Below are positions 29,266 through 37,682 of a stretch of DNA of 64,000 nucleotides, piece after piece. Numbering within the stretch: position 1 is the stretch's first letter; every line of letters begins with the position of its first letter. The notes below the pieces were generated by a model. The model worked only from the letters and a program-made list of their open reading frames with translations. It ran no database searches and was not told where the DNA came from. Source of the stretch: Thermoplasmatales archaeon UBA447 (lineage in GTDB: Archaea; Thermoplasmatota; Thermoplasmata; Thermoplasmatales; Thermoplasmataceae); the NCBI GenBank assembly GCA_002503205.1, contig DARE01000045.1, forward strand, positions 27,014-91,013, in the 5' to 3' direction. The position numbers and the translations under genes are program-made.

Positions 29266-30207
29266 TCAGACCACCTCACTGAGTATGATAAAGAGAACTG
29301 AAAATGTAAGAGCCACGGCGAGATAGTCAATTACCCTGAATAGCCGAAGCTTTGCAAGAGTAGTCTCCACGATGACTACTATAAGGATCAGGAGAAGCCA
29401 TTTCAGAATCATGACGGGGATGTCCAGGAGGAAATCCGGGAAAGATGCATTCAGGCCCCAAGGTATAAGGAAAACGTTGAGCAGAACCGCTCCAAGAAGA
29501 TATTGCTTCATGTAGGATGTCCATTTGTTAATTGCCAGCAACTTGCCGGAATATTCGTAATTTAACCCGGAATCTATCATCCCCATCTCATGTAGCCCTT
29601 CAGTTTCTACGGGTATCTTTCCTGTTTCATAGAAGAAGATCATGAAAAATGCAATTGTGCTGAACACATGGGGCAGATTGAGGTTAGCCGCTGGATCACT
29701 TATCAGGAAGTGATTGGTAACATATGGGTTGTTTGTCCCTGTAATCAGGGAAACACCGAAAAATACCATGATCAGGGTAGCCTCGCTGAGAAATGTGAAT
29801 GAGACCGCCCGGGAAACACTCATGGCACTGAAGTTGTTCCTGCTGTCCATGGCTGCAGCCATCTTCAGGAATCCTGCAAGGGAAAACAGTATGGCACCCG
29901 CAAGGAAATCACCAGAATATGTGAATATTACTGGCTCCGGAACAAGTACGGGTATAATCAGGGCAATGAGGGAATATACTCCAAAGGCAATATATGGAAC
30001 AATGACAAAGAGTATTGATGAATCCTCAGGGATCAGAACCTCTTTCCTGAAAAGTTTGAAAAGGTCATAGTATGGCTGTAATATCCCGGGCCCCTTTCGT
30101 GACTCGATTTTAGCTTTCGCATTTGCTATGATTCCTGCAAAAAGTGGAGCGCTGAGTACAACGAATAGGTACTGCACAACTGTTTCTGCCAGAGTGACTG
30201 CGAACAT
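29266..30207 (-). CDS. HyfC/NuoH-like membrane subunit
   Basis: 313 residues and about eight helices, the NuoH/HycD/EchB-type subunit that links the soluble arm to the ion pumps. Family signatures are the KIESRKGPGILQPYYDLFKLFRKE region (residues 32-55) and the loop FFYETGKIPVETEGLHEMG (near 190-208) with its conserved glutamates. It is the first gene of the six-gene operon. A TATA-like element near 30252-30260 on the minus strand precedes it by about 45-50 bases, next to an inverted repeat. Confidence 0.92.
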   Translation of the reverse strand: MFAVTLAETVVQYLFVVLSAPLFAGIIANAKAKIESRKGPGILQPYYDLFKLFRKEVLIPEDSSILFVIVPYIAFGVYSLIALIIPVLVPEPVIFTYSGDFLAGAILFSLAGFLKMAAAMDSRNNFSAMSVSRAVSFTFLSEATLIMVFFGVSLITGTNNPYVTNHFLISDPAANLNLPHVFSTIAFFMIFFYETGKIPVETEGLHEMGMIDSGLNYEYSGKLLAINKWTSYMKQYLLGAVLLNVFLIPWGLNASFPDFLLDIPVMILKWLLLILIVVIVETTLAKLRLFRVIDYLAVALTFSVLFIILSEVV

Positions 30208-30250
30208 GTAAACACCATATTGCAGGCGTCATCAGCCAGTTACCTTGGCA

Positions 30251-30279
30251 GTTATTTAACGTGGAAACGCCATTCCACG
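30251..30279 (-). promoter_or_regulatory. Promoter and inverted-repeat operator of the Ehr-like operon
   Basis: CGTGGAA-ACGCCA-TTCCACG (30260-30279) is a perfect 7-bp inverted repeat with a six-base spacer. It adjoins a minus-strand TATA-like GTTAAATAAC (30251-30260), lying where transcription factor B or a repressor/activator would bind. A looser repeat AGTCAA...TTGACT spans about 30294-30318. This arrangement suggests the operon is regulated. Confidence 0.5.
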
Positions 30280-30328
30280 ATATTTGGGATAGTAAGTCAA
30301 TATATAATTGTTTTTGACTATATCAAAT

Positions 30329-31972
30329 TCACGAAAATGGGCTAAAATTCTGCCTTTTTACCATGATCTTACCGTTTTTGCTATATGCTTCCACCACTCT
30401 TTCCGCATTCTTTAGGGCTTCCACATTCATTACCGGAATTTCGGCGCCAGCCCTTCTTGAATCCATAACCATTCTTCCTCCGGAAATTGATATGTCTCTT
30501 CCGGGGTCCACCCTTGTTGAAATGGCCCATCCGATTTTAGAAAAATCCTCTAAGTCTATATCATCTGGCAAGTAAATCTCCAGGTCCAATCCCTCTGAGT
30601 GGCCATGTGAAATCAAGCAACTGTGCTTCCCGGTGTCAATTATCAAGTGATCTCTGAATTTCCTGACCTTGTAATGGCATGGATCAAGCTGGGCTAGAAG
30701 CCTTGATGATTTCATAATCCCACCAGAGGAGACATCTGATGAGATGATGAATGATTCCGGAAGGATTGTTATGTTCGAGAAGGCATGTTCAGAGGACGCA
30801 GCAATGGCAGCGAGGAAACCCTGGAGCTCCAGCGAACTCTTTTTTCTGTAAATCAAAACAAACTTCGCCCACAATGGATCCTGTGCAACAATGCCGCAGG
30901 CAGCCTGCATTGCTATACTGCCGGCACCAGATTCTGCATAGCCAAGTGCAAGAAATCTTGATGCATAATGTGGCCACTCTATCTTCAACTGGGAATTTCC
31001 AGGCAGGCTTTCCGCAATCCTGCTTTCTATGAGAAGTGACCGGGGATAGGAGAAATTATTGACATGCTCCATTGAGTTGGAAGGCAGTATATCATAATAT
31101 ATGGCATTATTTCTATACATTATAGATTTGCAGCTGGCCGTAAATCCAGTGGTATCATACCCCATATATCCGGTGTATTCTCCGAAAGGGCCTTCTTCAA
31201 TTATCTCACCTGGATTGTGGGTTGCCTCTATAACTATTTCAGCGTCTGCAGGGACAGGTATGCCGTTCATGTATCCCTCCGCCACATCGAAGTCTATGAA
31301 TTCTCTGGCCCGGTGGAATTCGTCTTCAATGAAAGCTGCACCGAGAAGATAGAATATTGGATGTGTTCCTATCACAACAGAGAAATCCGTGGCCTCTCCG
31401 TTGTCCATGTTTTTCCTGATGTAACTCCAGGTGTGGCCCTTGCTTCCGCAGTCGAAAGCAAATCGATTTTTACCCAGTATCTGTATCCTCCCGTATCCCA
31501 TGTTAAGAATGCCTTTATTTTCAGGATTCCTCGTTATCAATAGACCTGAGGTGATGTACTTCCTTTTTGCCAGTTTTGAACCGTCGTTGGAAAAGTGCTC
31601 CGGCACCGGAAGGACATTGAGATCCACATCTGAACCTGTGAGGATCCTCTCCCTGAATGGTGCTCTACTCAATGCTGGCATTTCTGAACTATCAATATCC
31701 ATGCTCAGAGCTTTTTTCCAGCGCCTCAGGAAATCCGCTCTTGTTCTGGAACCAGAAAAGAAAAGTATCCGCTCCTCAGACCCAAGTATGTTGGATATCA
31801 GATTGAAATGGCTGTAACCTTTTAGCCTTTTAAAAAGTGAAACGGAGGTGCCGTTAAGGAAAGATATTGCTGTTGTCTCAAACCTAGTGTCAACCTCCTC
31901 ATCTATTATCCTGGTATCACTCTTTTCAGACTGAAAGTATTCTGTGAGGGCTTTTCTGAAACTGTCTCCCAT
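30329..31972 (-). CDS. UbiD-family prenylated-FMN (de)carboxylase
   Basis: 547 residues of the UbiD family, which decarboxylate aromatic or alpha,beta-unsaturated acids with prenylated FMN. The hallmark is EEGPFGEYTGYMGYD (near residues 260-274), carrying the catalytic Glu region, with a metal/prFMN-binding stretch GYGRIQILGKNRFAFDCG (near 160-178) upstream. It is longer than the archaeal trans-anhydromevalonate phosphate decarboxylase (about 420-450 residues), so a mevalonate role is unlikely. It follows an APC permease by 11 bases on the same strand. The partner flavin prenyltransferase UbiX is not in the window. Substrate unknown. Confidence 0.9.
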   Translation of the reverse strand: MGDSFRKALTEYFQSEKSDTRIIDEEVDTRFETTAISFLNGTSVSLFKRLKGYSHFNLISNILGSEERILFFSGSRTRADFLRRWKKALSMDIDSSEMPALSRAPFRERILTGSDVDLNVLPVPEHFSNDGSKLAKRKYITSGLLITRNPENKGILNMGYGRIQILGKNRFAFDCGSKGHTWSYIRKNMDNGEATDFSVVIGTHPIFYLLGAAFIEDEFHRAREFIDFDVAEGYMNGIPVPADAEIVIEATHNPGEIIEEGPFGEYTGYMGYDTTGFTASCKSIMYRNNAIYYDILPSNSMEHVNNFSYPRSLLIESRIAESLPGNSQLKIEWPHYASRFLALGYAESGAGSIAMQAACGIVAQDPLWAKFVLIYRKKSSLELQGFLAAIAASSEHAFSNITILPESFIISSDVSSGGIMKSSRLLAQLDPCHYKVRKFRDHLIIDTGKHSCLISHGHSEGLDLEIYLPDDIDLEDFSKIGWAISTRVDPGRDISISGGRMVMDSRRAGAEIPVMNVEALKNAERVVEAYSKNGKIMVKRQNFSPFS

Positions 31973-31983
31973 TTATCTTCCCT

Positions 31984-33372
31984 TCATGCCTCCTGTTCAA
32001 TCATGTTTGATGTGGCCTGACTGGAATAATTCTTCTTTCTCATCAGTGAGTTGATTAGATTAACAACGGTAAAAGCAGCGAACAGTACCGTTCCGGCTAT
32101 GACCCCGTAGGATATTGAGAGGAACGTGCTGTAGAATATGAACCCAAATATCCCTATTGCTGCTACAGACATCACAACAGATGAGATCCTCACTCCATCA
32201 CGCTCTGCCCTTTCCATTCCAGGGAGGGACGCACTTATCACTGCATGCACCATAAGGACGCCAAGTGTCGCAGCAGTGGCTGCGAACAGGAATGCATTGA
32301 AACCACCCATGATTAAGTTTGAAGATATACCTACAGCGGCGGCGATCACCACAACGAACATAGCTGAGAAATAGGGTGTCTTGTGTTTTTCACTTGTTAT
32401 CGCAAAGCGCCTGTTTATTATGCCATCCCGGCCCATGGCCATCATAACCCTGGATGTGCTGTTTGTAACAATTACAGCACCTGTCAGAAGGCTGTTAATG
32501 AACAGAACAGAAACAAGAAGGGCTGCTGCCGGTCCGATCATGGACTTTATGATCAGTACGCCCGGAACCAGTCCTCGTGAATATGTTAACATGTTCAGTG
32601 GGCCAAATGCAACCGTAAAGAGATATGAGGAGAATATGAAGAATGCTCCCAGAACAAGTACAATGACAATTACTGAGTTACCTATTGTTCTTTTCGGAGA
32701 TCTGGCCTCTTCACCAAGAGGTGTGGAAGCCCCGAATCCTGAAAATGCTGTGTACATTAGAAGAACGCCGAGAAGGAGACCAGTTATTCCGTTTGAGTCG
32801 TCTGAAAGCGTAAAGACTGCTGGAGTGTTCAAGGAAGGGTGGGATATGAGAATAACAGCACCGATGACAGTTATTGCAGCAATTTCAGCCGCTGCCATAA
32901 TTAATGAGAATCTTGCTGAAAGCCGAATCCCTGCGTAGGACATAATGAAGCCGAACCCCAGGGTTCCCAGGATTATTGGATAAAACATCAGTGACGGAAT
33001 ATTAATTCCGAATGCCTCTGCAAGCAGTGCAGGCACAAATACAGATGTGCTCAGCCCCATGAAACAGAGTGCCATAGCCTGGTAAAACACATAGTAAATG
33101 CCAGAAAAGCCGGCAGTCCTGGTTCCAAGGCCTTTCTGTATGTAAGAATAATAGCCTCCCGCACCCGCTGTCTTAAAGGAGATCCTCCTTATTATAACTG
33201 CATTGAGCATCACAACACCGAATCCAAGAACTGCTGCAAGAGGGAGTGCGCCAAGGGCAAATGCTGCGGCACCTGTTAGAGTTGCAACAGCCGCTCCCGC
33301 TGGGGCAGAGCCGGCTATTCCCTGAAAGCTTGTTTTTAGAAAACTCAGTGAGTTTTTTCTAAGACTGCCCAT
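31984..33372 (-). CDS. APC-superfamily amino-acid permease
   Basis: About 462 residues with 12 predicted helices and the APC-type first helix (FQGIAGSAPAGAAVATLTGAA). The GFGASTPLGEEARSPKRT block (near residues 210-227 of the chosen form) is the conserved family signature in the loop after TM6. An ATG 17 codons upstream (33423) is also possible, but the shorter start follows a TATA-like ATCTATATT (near 33403) by about 30 bases and gives a normal N-terminus. It probably forms an operon with the UbiD enzyme, suggesting import of an amino acid or aromatic acid that is later decarboxylated (inference). Confidence 0.88.
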   Translation of the reverse strand: MGSLRKNSLSFLKTSFQGIAGSAPAGAAVATLTGAAAFALGALPLAAVLGFGVVMLNAVIIRRISFKTAGAGGYYSYIQKGLGTRTAGFSGIYYVFYQAMALCFMGLSTSVFVPALLAEAFGINIPSLMFYPIILGTLGFGFIMSYAGIRLSARFSLIMAAAEIAAITVIGAVILISHPSLNTPAVFTLSDDSNGITGLLLGVLLMYTAFSGFGASTPLGEEARSPKRTIGNSVIVIVLVLGAFFIFSSYLFTVAFGPLNMLTYSRGLVPGVLIIKSMIGPAAALLVSVLFINSLLTGAVIVTNSTSRVMMAMGRDGIINRRFAITSEKHKTPYFSAMFVVVIAAAVGISSNLIMGGFNAFLFAATAATLGVLMVHAVISASLPGMERAERDGVRISSVVMSVAAIGIFGFIFYSTFLSISYGVIAGTVLFAAFTVVNLINSLMRKKNYSSQATSNMIEQEA

Positions 33373-33669
33373 CACTTCTAATCCCTTTTTGTGTGCATTC
33401 TGCAATATAGATCCCAGTAGCATCGCAATTCAAACTAAACAGTTTCATTACATTCCATAATGTCATTTTCATAGCATCACCGTATACTTTCATACATTAA
33501 AAGATTTTCCAGAAATTAGAGCAGAAAAGAAAAAGAAACCACTCAGTCTGCCCGTCGGTCATCACTAATCAGACTAGGCTGAATTCATCATCGTGGCACT
33601 CATGTATTTAGGATGACTATTTCTGATTTCTGGCACATTTCTTCTTTTGAGGTTCAGCATTTACCATAC

Positions 33670-34107
33670 ATGCCTGCAATTGAATACATTCCTCTGGCTG
33701 ATGAAGACAAACATTTGATTGAACTTGCCATGGAAGCCATCAGGAAGGGATACCGGGAAAACTGGCACAGCATAGGGGCAGCTCTGAGAACCTCGGATGG
33801 ATCTGTATTTACGTCGATCCACTTTGATGCCACTGTTGGAAGAATTTCCATATGTGCTGAACCAATAGCGATGGCCAATGCAATAATGTCCGGGAAAAAC
33901 AGACTTGATACTATTGTTGCCGTTAAACACCCCAATGTAAACAGGGGAAGGCCAGATTTTGAGGTTGTCTCACCATGTGGAATGTGCCGTGAGATGATAA
34001 CAGATTACGATCCTGAAACAAAGGTCATAATCAAAACAGTCGAGGGCTTGAAAAAACTATACATGAGGGATCTTCTTCCATACAAATACAAGGAACCTTA
34101 TCCTTAG
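33670..34107 (+). CDS. Cytidine/blasticidin-S deaminase-like protein
   Basis: About 145 residues with the zinc-deaminase motifs CAEPIA (the Cys-Ala-Glu of the C/H-A-E box) and PCGMCRE (P-C-x2-C). The shape is closer to the short cytidine deaminase/blasticidin-S deaminase branch than to dCMP deaminase. An in-frame ATG at 33613 would add 19 residues of non-conserved sequence; the ATG at 33670 gives the usual length, so it is preferred with moderate certainty. Likely role: pyrimidine nucleoside salvage, or detoxification of nucleoside antibiotics. Confidence 0.85.
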   Translation: MPAIEYIPLADEDKHLIELAMEAIRKGYRENWHSIGAALRTSDGSVFTSIHFDATVGRISICAEPIAMANAIMSGKNRLDTIVAVKHPNVNRGRPDFEVVSPCGMCREMITDYDPETKVIIKTVEGLKKLYMRDLLPYKYKEPYP

Positions 34108-34155
34108 TTCCCTTGCGTTAATTTTTTAATGTGATTGCACTCTACCAACTCTAAA

Positions 34156-34228
34156 GGGGCTGTGGGGTAGCTTGGTATCCTACGGGCTTTGGGAGCCTGA
34201 GACTCCGGTCCAAATCCGGGCAGCCCCA
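34156..34228 (+). tRNA. tRNA-Pro (anticodon TGG)
   Basis: A 73-base cloverleaf without an intron. The acceptor stem pairs GGGGCTG (34156-34162) with CAGCCCC (34221-34227), with discriminator A at 34228. The anticodon stem CGGGC/GCCTG encloses loop TTTGGGA, giving anticodon TGG at 34190-34192. The T arm reads CCGGTCCAAATCCGG. CCA is not encoded. Its 3' half overlaps the broken integrase on the opposite strand, marking it as an integration target. Confidence 0.95.
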
Positions 34229-34398
34229 TCTGATCTAGGTCCGGATTCATCCATTTGCACAGATTCGGTCATTTTTTCACTTCCCTGAAATATCTCCCCA
34301 ATGCGGGACCTGACCACCTCCGCCACTTCATGCTGAGACACATGGGTGTACCTCTGTGTAGTCCGGAGTGATCTGTGACCCAGATGGATTTGGACCAT
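34180..34398 (-). pseudogene. C-terminal fragment of a tyrosine integrase overlapping tRNA-Pro
   Basis: Only the end of a phage/plasmid-type tyrosine recombinase is left: RMVQIHLGHRSLRTTQRYTH with the conserved LGH motif and the catalytic Tyr in RYTHVS, followed by about 50 more residues. The reading frame runs on into the tRNA-Pro gene and stops at its anticodon stem (TAG at 34180-34182), so the integrase 3' end and the tRNA 3' half share sequence, as expected for an attachment site. The catalytic Arg and all N-terminal parts are missing: upstream of about 34400 the sequence no longer resembles an integrase. Confidence 0.72.
34182..34228. other. Putative att site in the 3' half of tRNA-Pro
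   Basis: The stretch from the anticodon arm to the discriminator base is both tRNA and integrase coding sequence. In archaeal integrative elements the att core usually lies in the tRNA 3' half. I did not find a second copy of this stretch to the right of the methylase gene, so the other element end has probably been deleted or lies outside the window. Confidence 0.5.
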
Positions 34399-34519
34399 GC
34401 GGAATTTGAAATAACAGATGAATGTAATGAACCCTCTGTTGTTAGGAGAAGAGTTTCCCAAATTTACTTCACTTTTTCCCTTGATAAAGTTGATAATGCT
34501 CTCGCAATATTGAAGGCAT

Positions 34520-35407
34520 ATGCACTCCAACCAGGAATTAAAGGAAACTGTCTCTAAAGTTAAGCCTTTGATGAAATGGGCTGGAGGGAAAAGGCAGATT
34601 TTGCCTCATCTCATGAATAATGTTCCAGATGAATTCTCTGTATACTATGAACCATTCGCAGGAGGTGCTGCTCTTCTCCTGGAACTTTTCAATGCTGGCA
34701 GATTAAGGAGAGCTGTAATCTCGGATATCAATACAGACCTGATAGAGCTATACAGTATTGTCAAGAACAGATGCAACGACCTGATAGAGGAACTTCAGAA
34801 CATGAGATTCAAGAACACAAGCTATGACTATTACAGGGCAAGAGACCTTTATAATTCCCTTGATTCCAATGAGAACCCTGAAAAGGCAGCACTCATGATC
34901 TATCTGAACAGGCATGCATATAATGGCCTATATAGGGTAAACTCTACTGGAAAGTTCAATGTGCCCTTTGGAAGATACAGAAATCCATCTCTTCCCACCT
35001 CAGAGAGCATAATTTCATTTTCAAACGCCCTAAAGAACGTCAGGATAGTGAATGAAGACTTTGAATCCGTAGTCTGTGAAGCAACTGGGAATGATTTTGT
35101 ATACTTTGATCCACCGTATGATCCTGTAAGCAGTTCTTCTAACTTTGACTCTTACACTTCAAATGGGTTCGGGCATGATCAGCAGATCAGGCTTTCCTCA
35201 GTATACAGGAGGCTTTCTGAAAGAGGAACAAAGGTTATGGAAAGCAATTCAAATTCTCCTCTTATTGACACCCTTTATAGAAACTACACCATTTTGAAAA
35301 TAGGAGCAAGGAGGAGCATCAATTCGAAGTCTGAAGGACGCGGGAAAATAGATGAGCTGATTATAAAAAACTACACTGCGAATCATAACCCTTTGAATAG
35401 TACCTGA
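34520..35407 (+). CDS. Orphan DNA adenine N6-methyltransferase (D12 class, Dam-like)
   Basis: 295 residues. The SAM-binding motif region is PLMKWAGGKRQ (residues 16-26) and YEPFAGGAALL (near 44), and the catalytic motif is DPPYDP (near 197). This order is typical of alpha-group D12 enzymes that methylate adenine in short palindromes such as GATC, though specificity cannot be read here. A ribosome site GAAGG precedes the ATG. No restriction endonuclease gene adjoins it, so it is solitary. It sits beside a broken integrase and a tRNA target, so it was probably brought in by the lost element. Confidence 0.92.
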   Translation: MHSNQELKETVSKVKPLMKWAGGKRQILPHLMNNVPDEFSVYYEPFAGGAALLLELFNAGRLRRAVISDINTDLIELYSIVKNRCNDLIEELQNMRFKNTSYDYYRARDLYNSLDSNENPEKAALMIYLNRHAYNGLYRVNSTGKFNVPFGRYRNPSLPTSESIISFSNALKNVRIVNEDFESVVCEATGNDFVYFDPPYDPVSSSSNFDSYTSNGFGHDQQIRLSSVYRRLSERGTKVMESNSNSPLIDTLYRNYTILKIGARRSINSKSEGRGKIDELIIKNYTANHNPLNST

Positions 35408-35471
35408 AATAAAACCCCGGGAACGACCAGTGGGATTGGAAAAGAAATTACAAGAACTTACATATTAATGA

Positions 35472-35521
35472 CCAATATATATTATATATAGACATATAGT
35501 GTCAAACATATAGTATATTGG
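35472..35521. promoter_or_regulatory. Interrupted palindrome in the MFS promoter
   Basis: The 50-base stretch starts with CCAATATA and ends with its exact complement TATATTGG. Inside are two copies of ACATATAG and a short repeat GACA-TATAG-TGTC (35491-35503), with TATA-like blocks around 35480 and 35512. It lies 38 bases before the start of the MFS transporter. The overlap of symmetric elements with TATA boxes suggests a regulated promoter. Confidence 0.5.
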
Positions 35522-35558
35522 ACACCCTTATGATTTTTGGAATGATCATGTTTCTGTA

Positions 35559-37022
35559 ATGAGTAACGAGAATGGGACAAACCTCATAGATTCTATAAAT
35601 GGGGCCAAATTGGGAAGGTTCCATTACAAGACCTGGCTCATTTCTGGGCTTGGATTTTTTACTGATGCTTACGATCTTTTCATAATAGGGGTTGTTACGA
35701 GCCTGCTTGTTTTGTCGGGATGGAATAAATTCTCCACCCTTGAGACTTCACTTCTGGATTCAACAGCACTCCTTTCTGCCGTTATAGGCGCACTGGTGTT
35801 TGGACGGCTACTTGACAAACTGGGCAGGAAAGCCATATATGGCTTTGAGCTGCTTGTCCTGGTTACTGGAGCTCTGGGAAGCGCTTTCCTTACTCCCACT
35901 AACGGAGTAGGGATACTCATAGCCTGGAGATTTGTCCTTGGAATAGGTATCGGTGGAGATTATGCGACAAGTTCAACCATTATGGCTGAGTACTCCAACA
36001 CAAAGAGCAGGGGCAAACTTATAGGGATGGTATTCTCCATGCAATCCCTTGGCCTTCTCGCAGGGCCTCTTGTTTCCCTGGGCCTTATTTATTCAGGCAT
36101 GAGCCTCGGAATAATATGGAAGCTGCTTCTGGCTTTTGGCGCTATACCTGCATTCATTGTTATATATTACAGGCGCAGAATGCCTGAAACCCCAAGATAT
36201 CTCGTAAGAGTAAGAGGGGATGCAGAAGCAGCAAGGAAGAACTGGGAAAAATACACGGGGATGATATCTAAGCCTACTAATGTGGACACACATTCCGCAA
36301 CCGTCAAGGAGTCATGGACGGACATACTGAAACAGAGGAAATTCATTCTGACACTAATAGGCACAGCCGGCTCCTGGTTCTTAATGGACTGGGCCCTTTA
36401 TGGAAATTCAATAATGTCAAACACAATGCTCTCTGTCCTTGTTCCGGCATCTGTAACTGGGATTCACCATCTCATAACAACAACTGAATACAGTGCCATG
36501 ATTTTTGGATTCGCAGCGCTTCCTGGATACTGGCTGGCAACATTTACCATGGACAGGATCGGAAGGAAACCTATCCAGATGGTTGGTTTTGCAGCAATGG
36601 CGATAAGCTTTGCCACTCTTGGAATATTTCATCAGCTTCTCTCAGCATCATATGTTGTTGACTTCCTGGCAATTTACGGAATAAGCTATTTCTTCATAGA
36701 ATTCGGCCCAAATGTCACGACATTTGTGTACCCGCCTGAGGTGTTCCCCACAAAAGTCAGGGGGTTCGGTTCAGGAGCTTCTGCTGCTGGAGGTAAAACA
36801 GGAGCCTTTGTTGGTACTTTCCTCAATGTGATAATATTATCCTCATCCATAGGAGAGTCCGGGCTTTTCCTCATACTGGCATTCCTTTCTGCGCTTGGGC
36901 TCGTCTTCACCCTATTGCTATTGCCTGAGCCAAAGAGGCTGGACCTGGATGTGATTTCTGGAGAGGACGAACTTATATCAAGGGAGTCCAGACCGACAAA
37001 GACTGGCATTAAGCAGGACTGA
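35559..37022 (+). CDS. MFS transporter, phosphate:H+ symporter-like
   Basis: 487 residues, 12 helices. It begins with the SGLGFFTDAYDLFIIGVV segment (near 30-47) typical of the Pho84/PHS and related organic-acid MFS families, followed by the loop GRLLDKLGRK (near 88) and RFVLGIGIGGDYATSSTIMAE (near 127-147), another hallmark of phosphate symporters. The second half repeats the loop as DRIGRKP (near 332). The likely substrate is inorganic phosphate, with organic anions as the alternative. It is monocistronic with a complex upstream promoter. Confidence 0.87.
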   Translation: MSNENGTNLIDSINGAKLGRFHYKTWLISGLGFFTDAYDLFIIGVVTSLLVLSGWNKFSTLETSLLDSTALLSAVIGALVFGRLLDKLGRKAIYGFELLVLVTGALGSAFLTPTNGVGILIAWRFVLGIGIGGDYATSSTIMAEYSNTKSRGKLIGMVFSMQSLGLLAGPLVSLGLIYSGMSLGIIWKLLLAFGAIPAFIVIYYRRRMPETPRYLVRVRGDAEAARKNWEKYTGMISKPTNVDTHSATVKESWTDILKQRKFILTLIGTAGSWFLMDWALYGNSIMSNTMLSVLVPASVTGIHHLITTTEYSAMIFGFAALPGYWLATFTMDRIGRKPIQMVGFAAMAISFATLGIFHQLLSASYVVDFLAIYGISYFFIEFGPNVTTFVYPPEVFPTKVRGFGSGASAAGGKTGAFVGTFLNVIILSSSIGESGLFLILAFLSALGLVFTLLLLPEPKRLDLDVISGEDELISRESRPTKTGIKQD

Positions 37023-37096
37023 TTTTCGATCAGTTTATTCCATCATTTTTTTGCTGATGATGAAAAGTTATAACTTGCCCACAATAATCTCCCGGC

Positions 37097-37612
37097 ATGC
37101 TCAGAGAGGACATTGAAAAATCCCAGGAATATTTTACTACAACAGTTGCTCTCGTTACCTCAGAGCTTTCGGGAAAGATCAATGTAATGTCAGCAGAATG
37201 GTCCCTCCGAGTTTCACTTGATCCATTTCTGATGGCTGTTTTCGTTGGTTACAGGAGGGGAACTTACAGAATGATAAGGGATTCTGGTGAGTTTGGCCTC
37301 AGCTACTGCTCAGATCGTCAGGGGCACCTTGCCCATGTTGCTGGAAATTATTCCATAAACGATGTGGATAAATTCCAGCTTGCAGGTTTCAATACAATGA
37401 AAAGCAGATATATCAGGGCACCCCTTATTGATGGTGCCATTTCCTGCTTTGAATGCAGGGTCATAGATGAATTCAAAGTCGGGGATCATGCAGCTTTCAT
37501 AGGGGAGGTTCTGACTGCATATTATGACCCTGAAGCCAGCCCACTGGTATTTCACAATGGAAAATTCTGGAAAAAGGGTGAGAGGATAAGTAAAGGGCCC
37601 TGGACGGAATAA
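37097..37612 (+). CDS. Flavin reductase-like FMN-binding protein
   Basis: 171 residues of the flavin reductase-like (split beta-barrel, flavoredoxin) family. It shows the VALVTSE start, NVMSAEWSLRVSLDPFLMAV (near 30-50) where FMN phosphate and substrate are bound, the GEFGLSYCSD strand, and DHAAFIGEVL near 130. It may reduce free flavin or act as an electron carrier. A palindromic TATA-like AAGTTATAACTT is centred about 26 bases before the ATG, giving a leaderless mRNA. The P450 two genes away needs a reductant, but no sequence link ties the two together. Confidence 0.87.
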   Translation: MLREDIEKSQEYFTTTVALVTSELSGKINVMSAEWSLRVSLDPFLMAVFVGYRRGTYRMIRDSGEFGLSYCSDRQGHLAHVAGNYSINDVDKFQLAGFNTMKSRYIRAPLIDGAISCFECRVIDEFKVGDHAAFIGEVLTAYYDPEASPLVFHNGKFWKKGERISKGPWTE

Positions 37613-37682
37613 ACATTAATAAATGACATTCCGAAATTCAATTCTGTGCCATTTTTTTATATGATGTGTAGAATACCCTCCA

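Noticed and set aside
32381..32938. A 185-codon open frame opposite the APC permease
   Set aside because: Antisense shadow of a conserved transporter; composition and start context are not gene-like.
34375..34557. Plus-strand frame over the integrase scar
   Set aside because: No start signal and it overlaps both the integrase remnant and the methylase start.
35408..35558. Second att copy (repeat of the tRNA-Pro 3' half) to the right of the methylase
   Set aside because: No matching stretch was seen here or further right, so the right element boundary is not called.
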